From Ampelomyces quisqualis (Eukaryota; Ascomycota; Dothideomycetes; Pleosporales; Phaeosphaeriaceae): 64,000 nucleotides of DNA. Both the position numbers and the translations under genes were made by a program. Positions 45,643 through 56,935 of this stretch are shown one piece after another (positions within the stretch are counted from its first letter, which is position 1; every line of letters begins with the position of its first letter). Under the pieces are notes generated by a model. It saw nothing but the letters and a program-made list of their open reading frames with translations. It was not told where the DNA came from and did no database searches. Location of the stretch: contig JAGTXZ010000019.1 in assembly GCA_018398575.1 (NCBI GenBank), positions 1,550,001 through 1,614,000 on the forward strand. The letters run 5' to 3'.

Positions 45643-46431
45643 ATGAAGATCGCAGACCGCACCTTCATCATCAGCGGCGGCGTATCAGGCCTTGGCCTCG
45701 CAACAGCTCGCGCTCTCCACGCGCAAGGCGCATACGTGTCACTCCTCGACCTCAATGCAGAAAATGGCTCCAAAACCGTTTCCGAACTCGGCTCCCGCGC
45801 CAAGTTCTTCGAAACCGACGTATCCTCCACAGAAGCTATTGCGGACGCGATAAAGGGCACGACAGGCTGGGTGAAAGAGACTGGCAAGGCGATTGGCGGC
45901 GTGATTGCAGGCGCTGGCGTCGGTCTGCCCGGGTTGATCATCGACAAAAAGAATGAGCCGCTGAGCATCGAGAGCATCGACCTTGTGCTCAACATCAATT
46001 TGAGGGGAACTTTGGATTTGATCAGGCAGGCAGTCCCGCATATGACGAAAACGACACCTCAAGGTCCGGACGGAGAGCGAGGAGTGATTATAATGATTGC
46101 TTCGTCTGCAGCGTTCGACGGACAAATGGGACAGGTGTCGTATGCGGCGAGTAAGGGAGCAGTGGCAAGCTTGACACTTCCGCTTGCGCGAGACCTTTCA
46201 AAATATGGTATCCGCGCCGTGACAATTGCGCCGAGCATGTTTGATAGCGCAATGACGCGCATGATGAGCAACAAGGTTAAACAGAGCCTGGAGAGCAGCA
46301 TGGAGTTCCCCAAGAGAGCGGGCTTACCGGAAGAGTTTGCAAGAATGGTAATCGAATGTGTTGGAAACGAGATGCTGAATGGAACGGTGCTGCGCCTCGA
46401 CGGTGCGATGAGGATGCCGGCTAGACTGTAG
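45643..46431 (+). CDS. Short-chain dehydrogenase, HSD17B10-like
   Basis: Intronless, 262 residues, the usual length for a classical SDR. Rossmann NAD(P) site GGVSGLG at 13-19, with LDLN downstream suggesting NAD preference. Active-site Ser in IASSAAF, and YAASK supplying the catalytic Tyr and Lys near 168-172. The stretch around FDGQMGQ...YAASK and LARDL...IRAVTIAPSMF closely follows the mitochondrial 3-hydroxyacyl-CoA dehydrogenase type 2 (HSD17B10) subfamily, so beta-oxidation of short or branched acyl-CoA is the likely role. The usual N-A-G motif reads IAGAG here. No clear targeting peptide. Stop lies about 30 bp from the UTP11 stop (convergent). Confidence 0.85.
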   Translation: MKIADRTFIISGGVSGLGLATARALHAQGAYVSLLDLNAENGSKTVSELGSRAKFFETDVSSTEAIADAIKGTTGWVKETGKAIGGVIAGAGVGLPGLIIDKKNEPLSIESIDLVLNINLRGTLDLIRQAVPHMTKTTPQGPDGERGVIIMIASSAAFDGQMGQVSYAASKGAVASLTLPLARDLSKYGIRAVTIAPSMFDSAMTRMMSNKVKQSLESSMEFPKRAGLPEEFARMVIECVGNEMLNGTVLRLDGAMRMPARL

Positions 46432-46462
46432 CTTGAACAACGTACGCTCCATACATGTAGGG

Positions 46463-47293
46463 TCAACGCTTCCTCTCGCGCACCTTGAACTTTACGCCGT
46501 GCTTATTGACACCGCCAACCGTGTTGTTCATCTTCGCTCTCTGCACTTCTAGCTCTTCTTCCGCAGCCACCAGCTCGCGTTCTCGATTCTTTACCACTTG
46601 CAGCTTGTGATGCGTCCGTGATTGTGCCTGATCCCTTGCTTTGTTGAACGCCCGCTTTTCCCTCCTGGCAACTTCTTGTGCCTCGATTTGCTTCTTCGAA
46701 AGTATCTTTGGCCGGGTCACCACCTCTTCTTCCTCTTCCTCCTCGTCTTCGTAACCCTCAAACCCAAGATCCTCAGTATGTGCGTGGTCCGGGATATCTT
46801 GACCTTTCCCAAACCACGTGTCTGCATCGAAACTGCGTTGCTGCTCTTGATCATCCACGTAGACCCTGTGCTTTCCTTGCTTCGTCCGGTCGCCGTCTCG
46901 AAGCGCTCGTACCTCGCCCTCTTCCAAGATGAGTCGCTGCTCCAGTTCCTCTCGCTCTTTCCTGACCATCTGCAGCATGTTGCGAATGTATCCAGCATCT
47001 TGTGTCTTCAGCAGCTTCACCACGTCCATGCTCAGTGTCTTGTTGCCACGGTCTGCCACCTTCCTGCCCTGCTTGTCGACTTTCGACGACAGCATCTTGA
47101 AGGAGAACTCATCAGGATTGCGGTCGCGTGCCTTCTCGCTCAACAGCTTGAGTTTCTGCTTCTTCTGCTTGTGGTCGGCGGCGCGAAGCTTGTAGTCCTT
47201 TCGCTTCTCGAGAAGACCCCATTTCTCGCGCTCGACAGGTTGCGCACGTTCTTTGTGGTTGCGCCGCTGGACGGCATTTCGCATGGATGACAT
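46463..47293 (-). CDS. UTP11: U3 snoRNP-associated protein UTP11
   Basis: Intronless, 276 residues. The N-terminus (MSSMRNAVQRRNHKERAQP, then GLLEKRKDYKLRA and RNPDEFSFKM) is the conserved Utp11 signature. The protein is highly basic with long helical stretches and an acidic patch near 190. Utp11 is a component of the nucleolar small-subunit processome, needed for 18S rRNA maturation. The C-terminal KFKVRERKR is typical of the family. Convergent with the SDR gene. Confidence 0.95.
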   Translation of the reverse strand: MSSMRNAVQRRNHKERAQPVEREKWGLLEKRKDYKLRAADHKQKKQKLKLLSEKARDRNPDEFSFKMLSSKVDKQGRKVADRGNKTLSMDVVKLLKTQDAGYIRNMLQMVRKEREELEQRLILEEGEVRALRDGDRTKQGKHRVYVDDQEQQRSFDADTWFGKGQDIPDHAHTEDLGFEGYEDEEEEEEEVVTRPKILSKKQIEAQEVARREKRAFNKARDQAQSRTHHKLQVVKNRERELVAAEEELEVQRAKMNNTVGGVNKHGVKFKVRERKR

Positions 47294-49568
47294 TTTGGTT
47301 GTTTGTGAGGTGTGTTGGTGGTTCTAGCAAAGGTCCCGAGATGTCAAAAATATTGGGCGCGCAGCGAAGATAAGCCACGCTAGTGTTAGTTGCCGGGCGC
47401 TAGCACGCCTAGCTACACGTGCTACACTAATCAAGCATCACCTCTGCCGTACCCTTCCCATTGAACTTCCATCCTTATGAGCGGAGATTGGTATCTGTAC
47501 CGCTAACGACGTTTGAATGTAACTATATCCTCGCCAATCTATTAACGTGCGCTCACGAGTCTTATCTATCATGTTCTCCTACACGGAAATCACCTGCAGA
47601 GGTCCCCAATACTGCATCCACTCTGACTTCAATTGATCAAGACGATTCCGAACCTGACTAGCCTCACAATTTCTGGCTAGTTCCTCCAAAAACTTCCTCG
47701 CTGGCTATCAGATCAGTTGCCTTCTGGCGTCGAGTTATGTACGCTGTAAGAAACTCAAACACTCTGGGACATCAACGTGGGACTAGACATCATAGCTTTT
47801 TGCAAAAATAACGTGGGACATGCACTTGGTGTCTGTTGCGAAACTATTAGACATATCACGGTTTGACGGAAACAGAAGGGTTGCTAGACACTCTCGAGGT
47901 AGACAAAATCACTCGATCTGCATGCAAATTGTCGAACACTTTACGTTAAGGCTCAGCGTAGGACTTTTTTTCATGATTTCATGTCGTTGTCTCAAATCCA
48001 TGTTTTCACTAGGGACTATGTTTCTTCCAGGCAGCAAACAAGGCCCTGATTCGAACCCCAGTGACAGTCTTTGTCCGTTCATTTCCGTATACGTACCGCT
48101 ACCTCCGTTTGCATTGACAGAGCTACAAGAGCGTGTTTACTGTGACAAATATGCTCCTGCGAATCAAGGTGCCTGTAGTTACCGCAGGGCTTTCCGGATC
48201 TCTCGATTGGATATCGATAGGCTAGATATGCCGAGCTGGAAACTTGCCATGTTTCGGTAGTGAGACCAAAGACCAGGAAGTGGGCTGTAACTACCTACAT
48301 GAAGTAGGTGCAGCCAGCAATATTTTCTCTAGGAATTCTGATATGGCCAATTGTGTGACTTGGAGTGATTGTGCGGATGAAGAGCAGCATTAAGGCAGGT
48401 CTAGACTTGATTGGTGATTTACTACGGCTTGTCGTGCTTTTATAATTTGGACAAATATGACCCTTATGAAAAGCTTCTTTCCCACGAGCCAGGTCCATGG
48501 TAGGATGTGGGGCGAATAAGCCCACTCAAGCAGATCTGATGCTCTACATCTGGATGTCAGTTGTTCCCAAAGTGGTTGGTCCGAAAGAGCATCTCGGGAG
48601 CCTGGAACGCCGAGTAGCGCAGCCAGTGTCACGTTTCATGAGCAGGAAAGAGAATTCCGCCCCTCCTTCAATTTTGACTGGGAGACGTGAACACGCCATT
48701 TGAGAAAAACAGGGAAGATTTACCGGTTGAAACATTTTGCAAACAGTCTGAATGGCCGGTTAACCGGCAGTTCTGACCGTTCATGCGCAAAGTTGAAGGT
48801 GTGACGCATGTGTCGTGACATTGGTCTGTGGGGTATGAATGATGTTGTGAACTTGGACCAGTGTCTTGGGCACGTCAGGCCATGTCTTTTGAGCAAGCAT
48901 GAAGCTAGAAGCATGACGAGAATGCATCGCAAACATCGTGATGAGATAGCCACGCCTGGCCGCAGTTAACTCGCCGCCTCGTCCCGCTCGGGCGGGTTCC
49001 TGGACAGGTGAAACTGCCGGGTCCAGCTCGATCCCTTGTGCATACGGCTCGTGCAATGCGGGACCGACTGTACGCATGGCTGTGCCATTCTGTGAGGATT
49101 GTTTGTCCGTCCTGTGTTCTTACCAAATCATGATGCGACGACGATGGTGTTGAACGCGGGAGGTGGTGATGAAGGAGGAAGAAGTCATGCGCGCTAACGT
49201 CGATCTGCCGTGAAAGAACCTAGGAAAAGTGGGGAATGTCCCCACGCTGGAAGAAGACATGGCATGGCGCCCACTGCCCAAGAATTGTCACCCACAACCA
49301 GATGCATAAAGAGCTATTCGGGGCATATCCCCCTGGAATTTAGTTCTCCCGCACCAGATTCGGCCGCCAAGCACTTAGTCTTGGCTGCATAGCCTGCGCA
49401 ACCCTGAAACACTGTCTTCTTGAATCGCGGGATCGCAGCCTAGCTCCAGCCAGCTGAAGACACATAACGGCGGTCTTTGCCCTGACCAATACTCTCCGGA
49501 TTCGCTTCTCGGGTAGTGTACCGGGCAATGATTTTCCTGGGAGGTGTCGTTGTCAAGGACCGATTCAG
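47294..49568. other. Intergenic 2.3 kb, no gene supported
   Basis: Includes the UTP11 promoter at the left. Frames here are short and overlap on both strands. A perfect 14-bp palindrome, GCCGGTTAACCGGC, lies at 48,755-48,768. No tRNA: B-box-like GGTTCGAATC text near 48,045 (minus) lacks a matching stem or A box. Composition is near balanced, so not a RIP block. Confidence 0.5.
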
Positions 49569-52469
49569 ATGGCTAATTCCAAGTGAGTAGGACCCGAAGT
49601 GGCTGCTGGGGTAGCTTCACCTGCATGACTTGGAACGCACATGCACTGACGGGCTTCAGGTACGAGTACGTGCGTCTTTTCGAGCAGCCCGACACCTTGC
49701 TGGCGAACACCTGGATTGTGGTGAGAATCGACGGGCGTGGTTTTTCAAAGTGAGTTTTTTCATCTCAGTTTTTCTCTTTCGTCCACCAAGCTGTCAAACC
49801 TTCGTCTTTTGCCGGGCATGCAGGAACACTTCGCACAAGAAAGGGCTATTGCATGAATGAATGCATCTTGCCTGAGCCGCCCAGATCGGTTGCGAGCTCA
49901 CATAGCATTCGACAGTAGCACGGCTAATGTAACGGACTAGACTCACCACAAAATACAAATTCGTAAAGCCAAATGACCGAAACGCGCTCGATCTCATGAA
50001 CGCCGCCGCGGTTGCTGTGATGAAAGAACTGCCAGATCTTGTCCTCGCGTACGGTAACAGCGACGAGTATAGGTATGTTCCATCGTTTTGCCTAGACATT
50101 CAGCCTGCCCGAGACGCTCAGCTGCTGGCGATAAGATGGTCGAAACTACCGATCAGCAGGGTGTTGGCGGCGACTTGACCAGACGCAGCCTAGCTGACGT
50201 GGTCTTAGTTTCGTCTTCCACAAGGACTGTGCCCTCTTCGAACGACGAGCCAGGTACGGGAGTAATTTCATTGGTGCAGCAATTTTATGCCGCTGTGATG
50301 TGTACGCCATGCTAAGACCGGAATAGCAAGCTGACTACGACGATCACGTCTACCTTTACAAGCTACTATGTCTTCCTATGGACACAGTACTTTCCAGACA
50401 AGCCGCTCACGGCACCTCTGCCGTCCTTCGATGGGCGTGCAGTGTGCTACCCGAGCGACTTTAATTTGCGGGATTATATGAGTTGGCGACAAGTCGACTG
50501 TGAGTTGCACAAGCCTTGCCTGACATGACGCTCATGCCGTCGGAAGCAGAGACGACGCAAATCTATCTCTTACGACGCATTTTGTATCAGCTGCACCTGT
50601 CTGACGAATCATCAGGTCACATCAACAACCTCTACAACACTACTTTCTGGACTCTTGTGCAGCAAGGTGGTATGGGGGCACGCGAGGCTGAACAAAAGCT
50701 CTCTGGGACATATTCAGCTGATAAGAACGAGATCCTGTTCAAGGAGTTCGGCATCAACTACAACAACGAGCCCGCATGTTTTAAGAAAGGCACAGTATTG
50801 TATCGTGATGTAAGCGTCGCTCCCGAACGTGAAGATTCATGAGTGGCTCTGATCCTAACCTTCCCAGTTCTATCCCACATCAGCAGACAAGCCAGAAGCA
50901 TCAGCAGCCGACACACAGGGGATCCAGCCGGCCAGCTCGGCTGCTGAGACGAAAGAAACATCCAATCGCCACTCGCAAAGAGCTGTGAAGAAAGCCATTC
51001 CATTCTTACCACAAAAGGCACCTTCGCTAGTTCCAGCAGATCGGGGTCCCACATTCTTATCAGCGGCATCAACACCATCTCCTCCATCATCGCCAGAGGC
51101 TATGTCAAAGCCCGCATTTCCCAACCCGTTACAGTCGAACCCGGTAGACTCCCGAACCAACTCGTCTCCTCCTGTCACTATGTCGCTATCTCCGCCTTCG
51201 ACTGCAACGTCGCCGATGGACAAGGTATACATCACATCTGGCCTCGCAAAGCAGCCTCTTCCAAGCCTTGTGCCTCTTCCGCTATCTCCGCCGGTACTCA
51301 AACCCAGTACCAGACCACCGCTGTCACTTAACGCGCCAAACCCAACGACACGAAACAACTTCTCGCCTACTACATCAACCCATGATTTCCCAGTAGCATA
51401 CCCCATCTCCGGTTACAATCATGGCATAGGCACTGGCAGCCCACGCTTTGTTTCGCATTCTGCATCCGCATCAGTTCCGATGACCGATTCTCTGCACACT
51501 ACCCCGGGTTATACGTTGAAACCACGCTCGCCAAGTCAACCTCTTCTCCCAACATACTTTGCTGAAGGGAGTTCACATCAGCCGCTGGCAATACCCCTTC
51601 GCATGTCAAGCATCCCAGCCAACAGTAAGCCGCGTAAGCTTTCCCTTCCAAACCAACAATTGATGAGTACCCGCAAGGGGCGCAACACCTCCGAAGAGAA
51701 AGCAAACACCATGACCAGCGCGCAACTTGTCGGATCAACAACACCACGCCGAGTCAGCCCTCCACTGCGAACCAACAAAGCGCTCCCTAGCCCACCAATG
51801 ACACTGACGGAAGAAATGAAGACCCGTGAAAAGGTCATGGGCAGCAGCAGTCCGCAAGACTGGGCCCACCCCACGACCGGCGACCCACCTTCTCGCGCAT
51901 CCAGCCACACGCGCAAACTCTCTGGCCAAGCCTGGCCCGAACTGGACGTGGTGCACCCAGGCATCGCAGAACTTCCCGCCACGGAGGAACCGTCTCCAAC
52001 CAAGCAGCGCTCAAAATGTCTATCCGCGACACTCGCGCAGCCATTCCCATTCCCCGAACTCGGCACCCTTTCCTCTGCATCTGCAGCGTCTTCACACCAT
52101 CTTCCCCACACAAGCGATGTTCAACCTACCGCCCCACTAAAAGATAGTCCGCGCTCGAGAAGTTCGAAATCTACATTCCCTGTTCCTCCTCCCCCCACCG
52201 CCGCCGCCGCCGCCGTGGTGCACCCATCTACTTGCACTTCATCTCAAACTGCTACTGCTGCTGCAAGCGGCAAGTCTAAGATGACGGAATTCGGCGGCTG
52301 GGCTGCAGGCACGGAAATGCAGCATCGCGGACCTGTCCCACAGAGCCGGACGCAGAGAGATAAGGAAAGAAAGAAGAGGAGTAAGGCTAAAGTGTTGGTG
52401 GAGCATGTGGATCTTATCCGGGATGAGTTTTGGGAGAAGAGGCCGTGGATCTTGAGTGGGAAGATTTGA
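49569..52469 (+). CDS. THG1: tRNA-His guanylyltransferase with a giant insertion
   Basis: Seven exons: 49569-49582, 49660-49749, 49941-50072, 50209-50253, 50327-50499, 50616-50809, 50868-52469; 749 residues. All phases agree, and donors are mostly GTRNGN. Thg1 adds the essential G-1 to tRNA-His by 3'-5' polymerisation. Metal-binding DGRGF at 29-33 and GNSDEYSF with D76/E77 match the known catalytic residues. The conserved core runs through GINYNNEP and KKGTVLYRDFYP (about 217). A Pro/Ser/Thr-rich low-complexity segment of about 500 residues follows, without any stop, before the typical C-terminus HVDLIRDEFWEKRPWIL. Other Thg1 proteins have a short linker here, so this one is about 2.5 times the usual length. 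Core identity is certain. Confidence 0.92.
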
Positions 52470-52709
52470 TGAAGGGCGGTCTTTATTGCATGGTTGAGAC
52501 GTTTTACACATACTGTACAATGTGGTTTTACATGCTGGGCATGTCCCATGTGGATTGATTTTTTGGTTTGTCTTGTCTACGATTTGGTATGAAATTGGGT
52601 ATATGCTGCTTCTGTGCTGGTAGAATTACCAATGCGCTTGTTTGAATCTGATTCGCTTGGAGATGTTGGCGAGTAGTGTGGCCGTTTTGTGAGGGTTTGT
52701 CATGCTTCA

Positions 52710-53864
52710 TCACTCCCCAGCGGCGGCGGCTTTTTCGGCCATCTTCTTCGCCTTGATCTTGCCCCACCGGCTATTAGCCTTGTTGATGCCCCATTTACTC
52801 TGCGACCGTTTGAGCGCCTTTTCTGCCTTCATCGCCTTCTTCGCTTCCTTTTTCGCCTGTCGCTTTTCGCGCACAAGTGCCCTTCCGGGCGATTGCTTCT
52901 TCGCAGCCTCTTTGGCTTTGCGTTTGGCTTTCTGCGCTGCCTTTGTCTCTGCCTTTCTTACCTCCGCACTCAGTTTTGGGGTATCATCTACTGCGGGCAC
53001 GACTATGTCGGCTGGTCTAACGTCGACTATCCCGAGGACTGGCAGCACTGGAGCAGACATGGCGGCTTGTTGAAGGAGACCAGCATCACCCTCGAGGTCA
53101 GTGAAGAAGACTGGCTGGGGCGAGGACGCGGCGTGGCTGGCGTGTTTGGCGGCCTTTTTCTGGATGCGTCGGAGGATGTAGTCGTGGAGGGTCTGCTTCT
53201 TGGCGGCGGCGCGCTGTTCGTAGCGCGTCTTCTTGTGCGGCGGGAGCTTGGCGATGTTTCGAGCCACGGCAGCCTCGTCCTGGCTCGACGGCAGCTTCTT
53301 CGCCTCGGGCTCCTTGGCGCCGGCTGCGACAGTCTTTGAGCTGGCCTTCTTCACCTTCTTGGCGTCCTTGGGCGCATCGTCGTCCTGCCGCTTGCGCTTG
53401 TGCTTCTTGTCCGACATGGTGGCGGGTCTCGCAGGAGCGCCGCTTTCCGAGGCCGACGTCGGCGGTGTAGATGCGTCGGTCACGCTGGCCGGGCGGTCGT
53501 CGATTGTTCCGGCAATGGCCTCGCCTTGCACGAAGAAGCCGTAGAGGCCGCCGCGGTTGACGCCTTTGGTTCGGATCTGGTGGAGGGTGCTCTGTCGCCG
53601 AGTCAGTCAGGTGATGGCGTCCCGCCCCACGTGACTCCAGAGACGGCGTACCTCGTGCCCCGTCCCAATTGTCTGCAGGCTCTGGTCGTATGCGCGCATC
53701 CACCACTGGTCGTCGGTTGTCCAGGCCGCCTTTTTCTTGCCGAGCCCCAGTTGGTCCTGCTTGTGGGCGATGAGCAGCGGCTTCTTGATGCCGCGGTCGG
53801 CCGAGTCAAGGGAGTGACCTGAGCCCCTCCAGCCTTGCTTGCGCAGGTACGATTCGGCGTTCAT
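52710..53864 (-). CDS. TMA23: TMA23-like nucleolar protein
   Basis: Two exons: 53864-53652 and 53591-52710, 60-nt intron (GTACGC...GACAG); 364 residues. The N-terminus (MNAESYLRKQGWRGSGHSL, then GIKKPLLIAHKQD, LGLGKKKAAW and WWMRAYDQSL) is the G-patch-like module conserved in fungal Tma23. Exon 2 continues with TKGVNRGGLYGFFVQGE. The remainder is Lys/Ala-rich and basic, fitting a nucleolar, ribosome-associated protein; yeast Tma23 acts in ribosome biogenesis. Convergent with THG1. The symbol is given by family resemblance; the long basic tail differs from yeast. Confidence 0.8.
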
Positions 53865-54500
53865 CGAGGGACGTGAGAGGTGAGAGGTGAAGGTGCGCGC
53901 TTGCAGTCGACAAATGTTTTGCCCGGACTTTTGCCGTGGCGTGGGTTAGTCAGTTGACTAGTTAGCTGACCACCGGTGCCCGCCCCACACGCCAACCGGA
54001 GGTAGTTAGATAGCGCCACAGCACCCCACCCGTCACTTCACCACTGCCAGCATCGTCAACGTTTCCATGCTGTAGGCCATGCTGGTTGATCGTCTTTCGC
54101 CACTCTAATGGATGACAACAGCGTCGGTGGCATGTACAGTCTACGCAAGAAACAAAGCGTCATGGGACGCTTGCCCATGTCTGCAAAGGTAAAGCATCAC
54201 AAGCGCATATCGTATGTCTCGCGGCCTCGGTGATGCTAAGAACGATGCATGAATATATACACGATGAGATTAGCGATATGGTTCTTTCTCGGAACGTCAG
54301 GTCGGGTCGTTGGCTCTTCCCAGCCCTCTTCGTCCACTTTCACTCATGGATTGCGCCTGCACTCCGTATTCTCTGTCACTGCTCCCAGGCTTTTCCTTCT
54401 TTCGCAATCTCTGTCTCCCACCAAACTGTTCCACTTGAATCGGTTCTCAACCATACCACTAGGGCACATCTACACCGACACACTTAGATTGGTAGCACTC
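53865..54500. other. Intergenic region with a possible small ORF
   Basis: Divergent region between TMA23 and the phosphoesterase gene. A 41-codon plus-strand frame at 54,108-54,233 (MDDNSVGGMYSLRKKQ..., ending YVSRPR) is protein-like and basic, and contains a possible GTAAAG donor near 54,189, so it could also be a first exon. Not called as a gene. Confidence 0.35.
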
Positions 54501-55881
54501 ATGAAGGCCAGCATACTACTCTCCATCGTCTGCGCTGCGGCGTCTGTAGTCCCAGCTTCGTCGTTCCATGCACGAAATGCTCACCCTCACGCCGCACGTG
54601 CCATTCCAGACTACCCCGGTATCCAGTTTGGCGCAAATGGCAAACTCGACATCACTGTCTTCAGCGACCTTCATTTTGGCGAGCGTGAGTAGCCAGCAAT
54701 CGCCTCGTGGAAACTGGTATAGCTAACCGCTACCAGCCTTCAATGAGCGCAAAGACTGGCTGACCACTGGTGTGATGAACTCGGTCCTCGACAATGAGCA
54801 CTCGGATCTAGTGGTACTCAATGGCGATCTGATCTCCTGCGAATACGTCGGCCCCGACCAGTTTAATGGTATCATTGATCAAGTCGTGTCTCCTCTCGTG
54901 TATCGCAACCTGCCCTTCGCCGCGACCTTTGGCAACCACGACTACTCCGAAACCTGCAGCACTCGCTCCATGGCATCGCACATGTGGTGGGACATTAAGG
55001 GTACGAATGGCAAAAGGCTCTCTTTTACTACACAGTCTGTGGAGGGACCAGTCGAGGAGATCGGATGGAGCAACTACTTCGTCCCAGTGTACAGCTCTAC
55101 CGATGGCAGTAAGCTAGAAATGCTGCTGTGGTTCTTTGACAGCAAGGGAGGCCGCGTCTACCAGCCTGGCGCCAATCAGGATAAACCAACTACTAGCTAC
55201 GTCGACAAGAGGGTATGCAAAGCGATACCCCCTACTGTACGTCATCTTCGATGCTGACTACCCCAGGTCGTGACTTGGTTCCAGAATACTCGCGACGAGT
55301 TCAACAAGCGCAATGACCGAGTCATCCCCAGCCTCGCCTTCGTTCACATACCAGTCCAAGCGACACGAGCTTTCCAGAAGTCTGGAACACGTGGTGAACA
55401 TACCCAACCAGGAATTGACGATGAGATTATTGGCCATCAAGACGACTGCCCGGGCACGGATTGCTACCATGGCGGCGACGAGATTTTTATGAAAGCTCTT
55501 GTCGAGACCCAAGGCCTGATATCTGTCTTCTCTGGGCATGATCACGGCGTCGAGTAAGTTGCTAGCTGCTTCAAATAGTGCGTCACATGCTAAAGTGCTG
55601 AAAGCTGGTGCATGAAGTGGTCCGATGACTTACCCACCAAGCCTATCAATGGCAACGGCATTCATTTCTGCTTCAACCGACATTCTGGTTATGGTGGCTA
55701 CTCGAATTGGAAGCGCGGCGCACGAAAGATCCTGGTGGAAGAGAGCAAGCTGGGCAACAAAGAGATTGACACATGGACCCGACTCGAGGATGGCAGTATT
55801 TCTGGTCGAGTGACGCTGAACTCCACGTATGGTAGCGACAAGTATCCAAAGGTTGCCCGCCTCGAAAGCTGGGGCTGGTAG
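54501..55881 (+). CDS. Secreted calcineurin-like metallophosphoesterase
   Basis: Four exons: 54501-54684, 54737-55212, 55267-55553, 55605-55881; 407 residues. Signal peptide at 1-20 (MKASILLSIVCAAASVV). The metallophosphatase motifs appear in order: FSDLHFG (D-x-H), LNGDL (GD), FGNHDY (GNHD), FVHIPVQ (H) and GHDHG (GHxH), all metal ligands present; the GHDHGVDW junction is restored by splicing exons 3 and 4. It resembles the fungal purple acid phosphatase/Dcr2-like group. A secreted or cell-surface phosphomonoesterase or phosphodiesterase is likely. The TAG after WGW is followed by about 70 more codons of S/T/K/P-rich sequence in two frames, suggesting loss of a C-terminal tail. Four Cys pairs in the mature protein are consistent with secretion. 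Confidence 0.88.
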
Positions 55882-56935
55882 GAAGAGCCAGAGCCGGTCG
55901 CGATAGCCAACAAGATTCCACACTCGTCATCCAAAGCTCCACCATCGCCATCTAGAGCCTGGTCGAAGGCCACGACCAAATCAGGAACAAAAGCCACAAA
56001 GCCACTACCAAAAACAACACGATCAAAAAACCACGAGCAAGACCAAAGGCAGTGTTTCGAATCACACCAAAATACCGTCCACGACTCCGACAAGCACTAG
56101 CAAGAGCAAGGTCAAAGACAGCATTCTCGCCATGACAAGAAACCTTCTACTACTCGTCTATGATTCGTAGCCTATCACGATGAAGCGTCAATGTTCGAGC
56201 ATTCAAGTAAAGCGTGCAGTACGGAGCACACATTTCGGGTTTGTTAAGGTATTATATAAATCTAACACAATGTTGTCCACTCCTCGGAAGTTATTTCCGG
56301 GCCAATCCTTTCATTGTTAGCACTCATCTGTGTGCGCGGCTAATCTGTAGTACGCCTATTATAAGACTGATTGACCGCTTGATCGACGACACAACTCATC
56401 AAATGTGCAAGCGCATGCTTTCAGTCATTATCAGACCAAGTTGCCTGGGTACGCACCTGCCTTCATGCTGTTGGTATGACACGCGCGCACTGAGGGCTGA
56501 GCAATGGACACAGCACCGCCCACTGCTTTCTGTAGTTGAAACAAAGCCCGAGAACACCTGCCTAAAGGTAACGGGAGCTAGGGCTAATCGAGCTAATGCG
56601 TTGCAGGCGGTTCGCTCCCGTAAGAAAACCTGCATCAAAATACAATCACTGTAGAATGTGGCGCCAACCCATGCCGTATGCGTCCATCTGAGCCACCCCC
56701 TCCAACATAAATCCCGCAACCCAGCCTGGAATCACTACACATGGGGACATCTTGCGGGATAAGCTAGCAGGGCCCAGGCTAGATGCCCGACAAAGCTGAG
56801 AGATTGCTTGCTCGCGCTTGTTATCCATGAGTTCATGTCAACCGGCAACGCCATTATTGTCGAGATAAGCAGAGTATAAGAAGTTGCAGGACTTTTGTTC
56901 TCTCACCCGCAAACAATCATAGAAACAACTCGACC
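55882..56935. other. Intergenic with former-tail-like sequence, then nothing recognised
   Basis: 55,882-56,165 is S/T/K/P-rich when read in the frame of the preceding gene and then one base shifted. It also serves as 3' flank. 56,200-56,830 has no supported gene. The remainder is the promoter of the potassium transporter. Confidence 0.45.

Noticed and set aside
48755..48768. Perfect 14-bp palindrome GCCGGTTAACCGGC as an operator
   Set aside because: A single occurrence far from any start codon; could be chance or a binding site, with nothing to decide.
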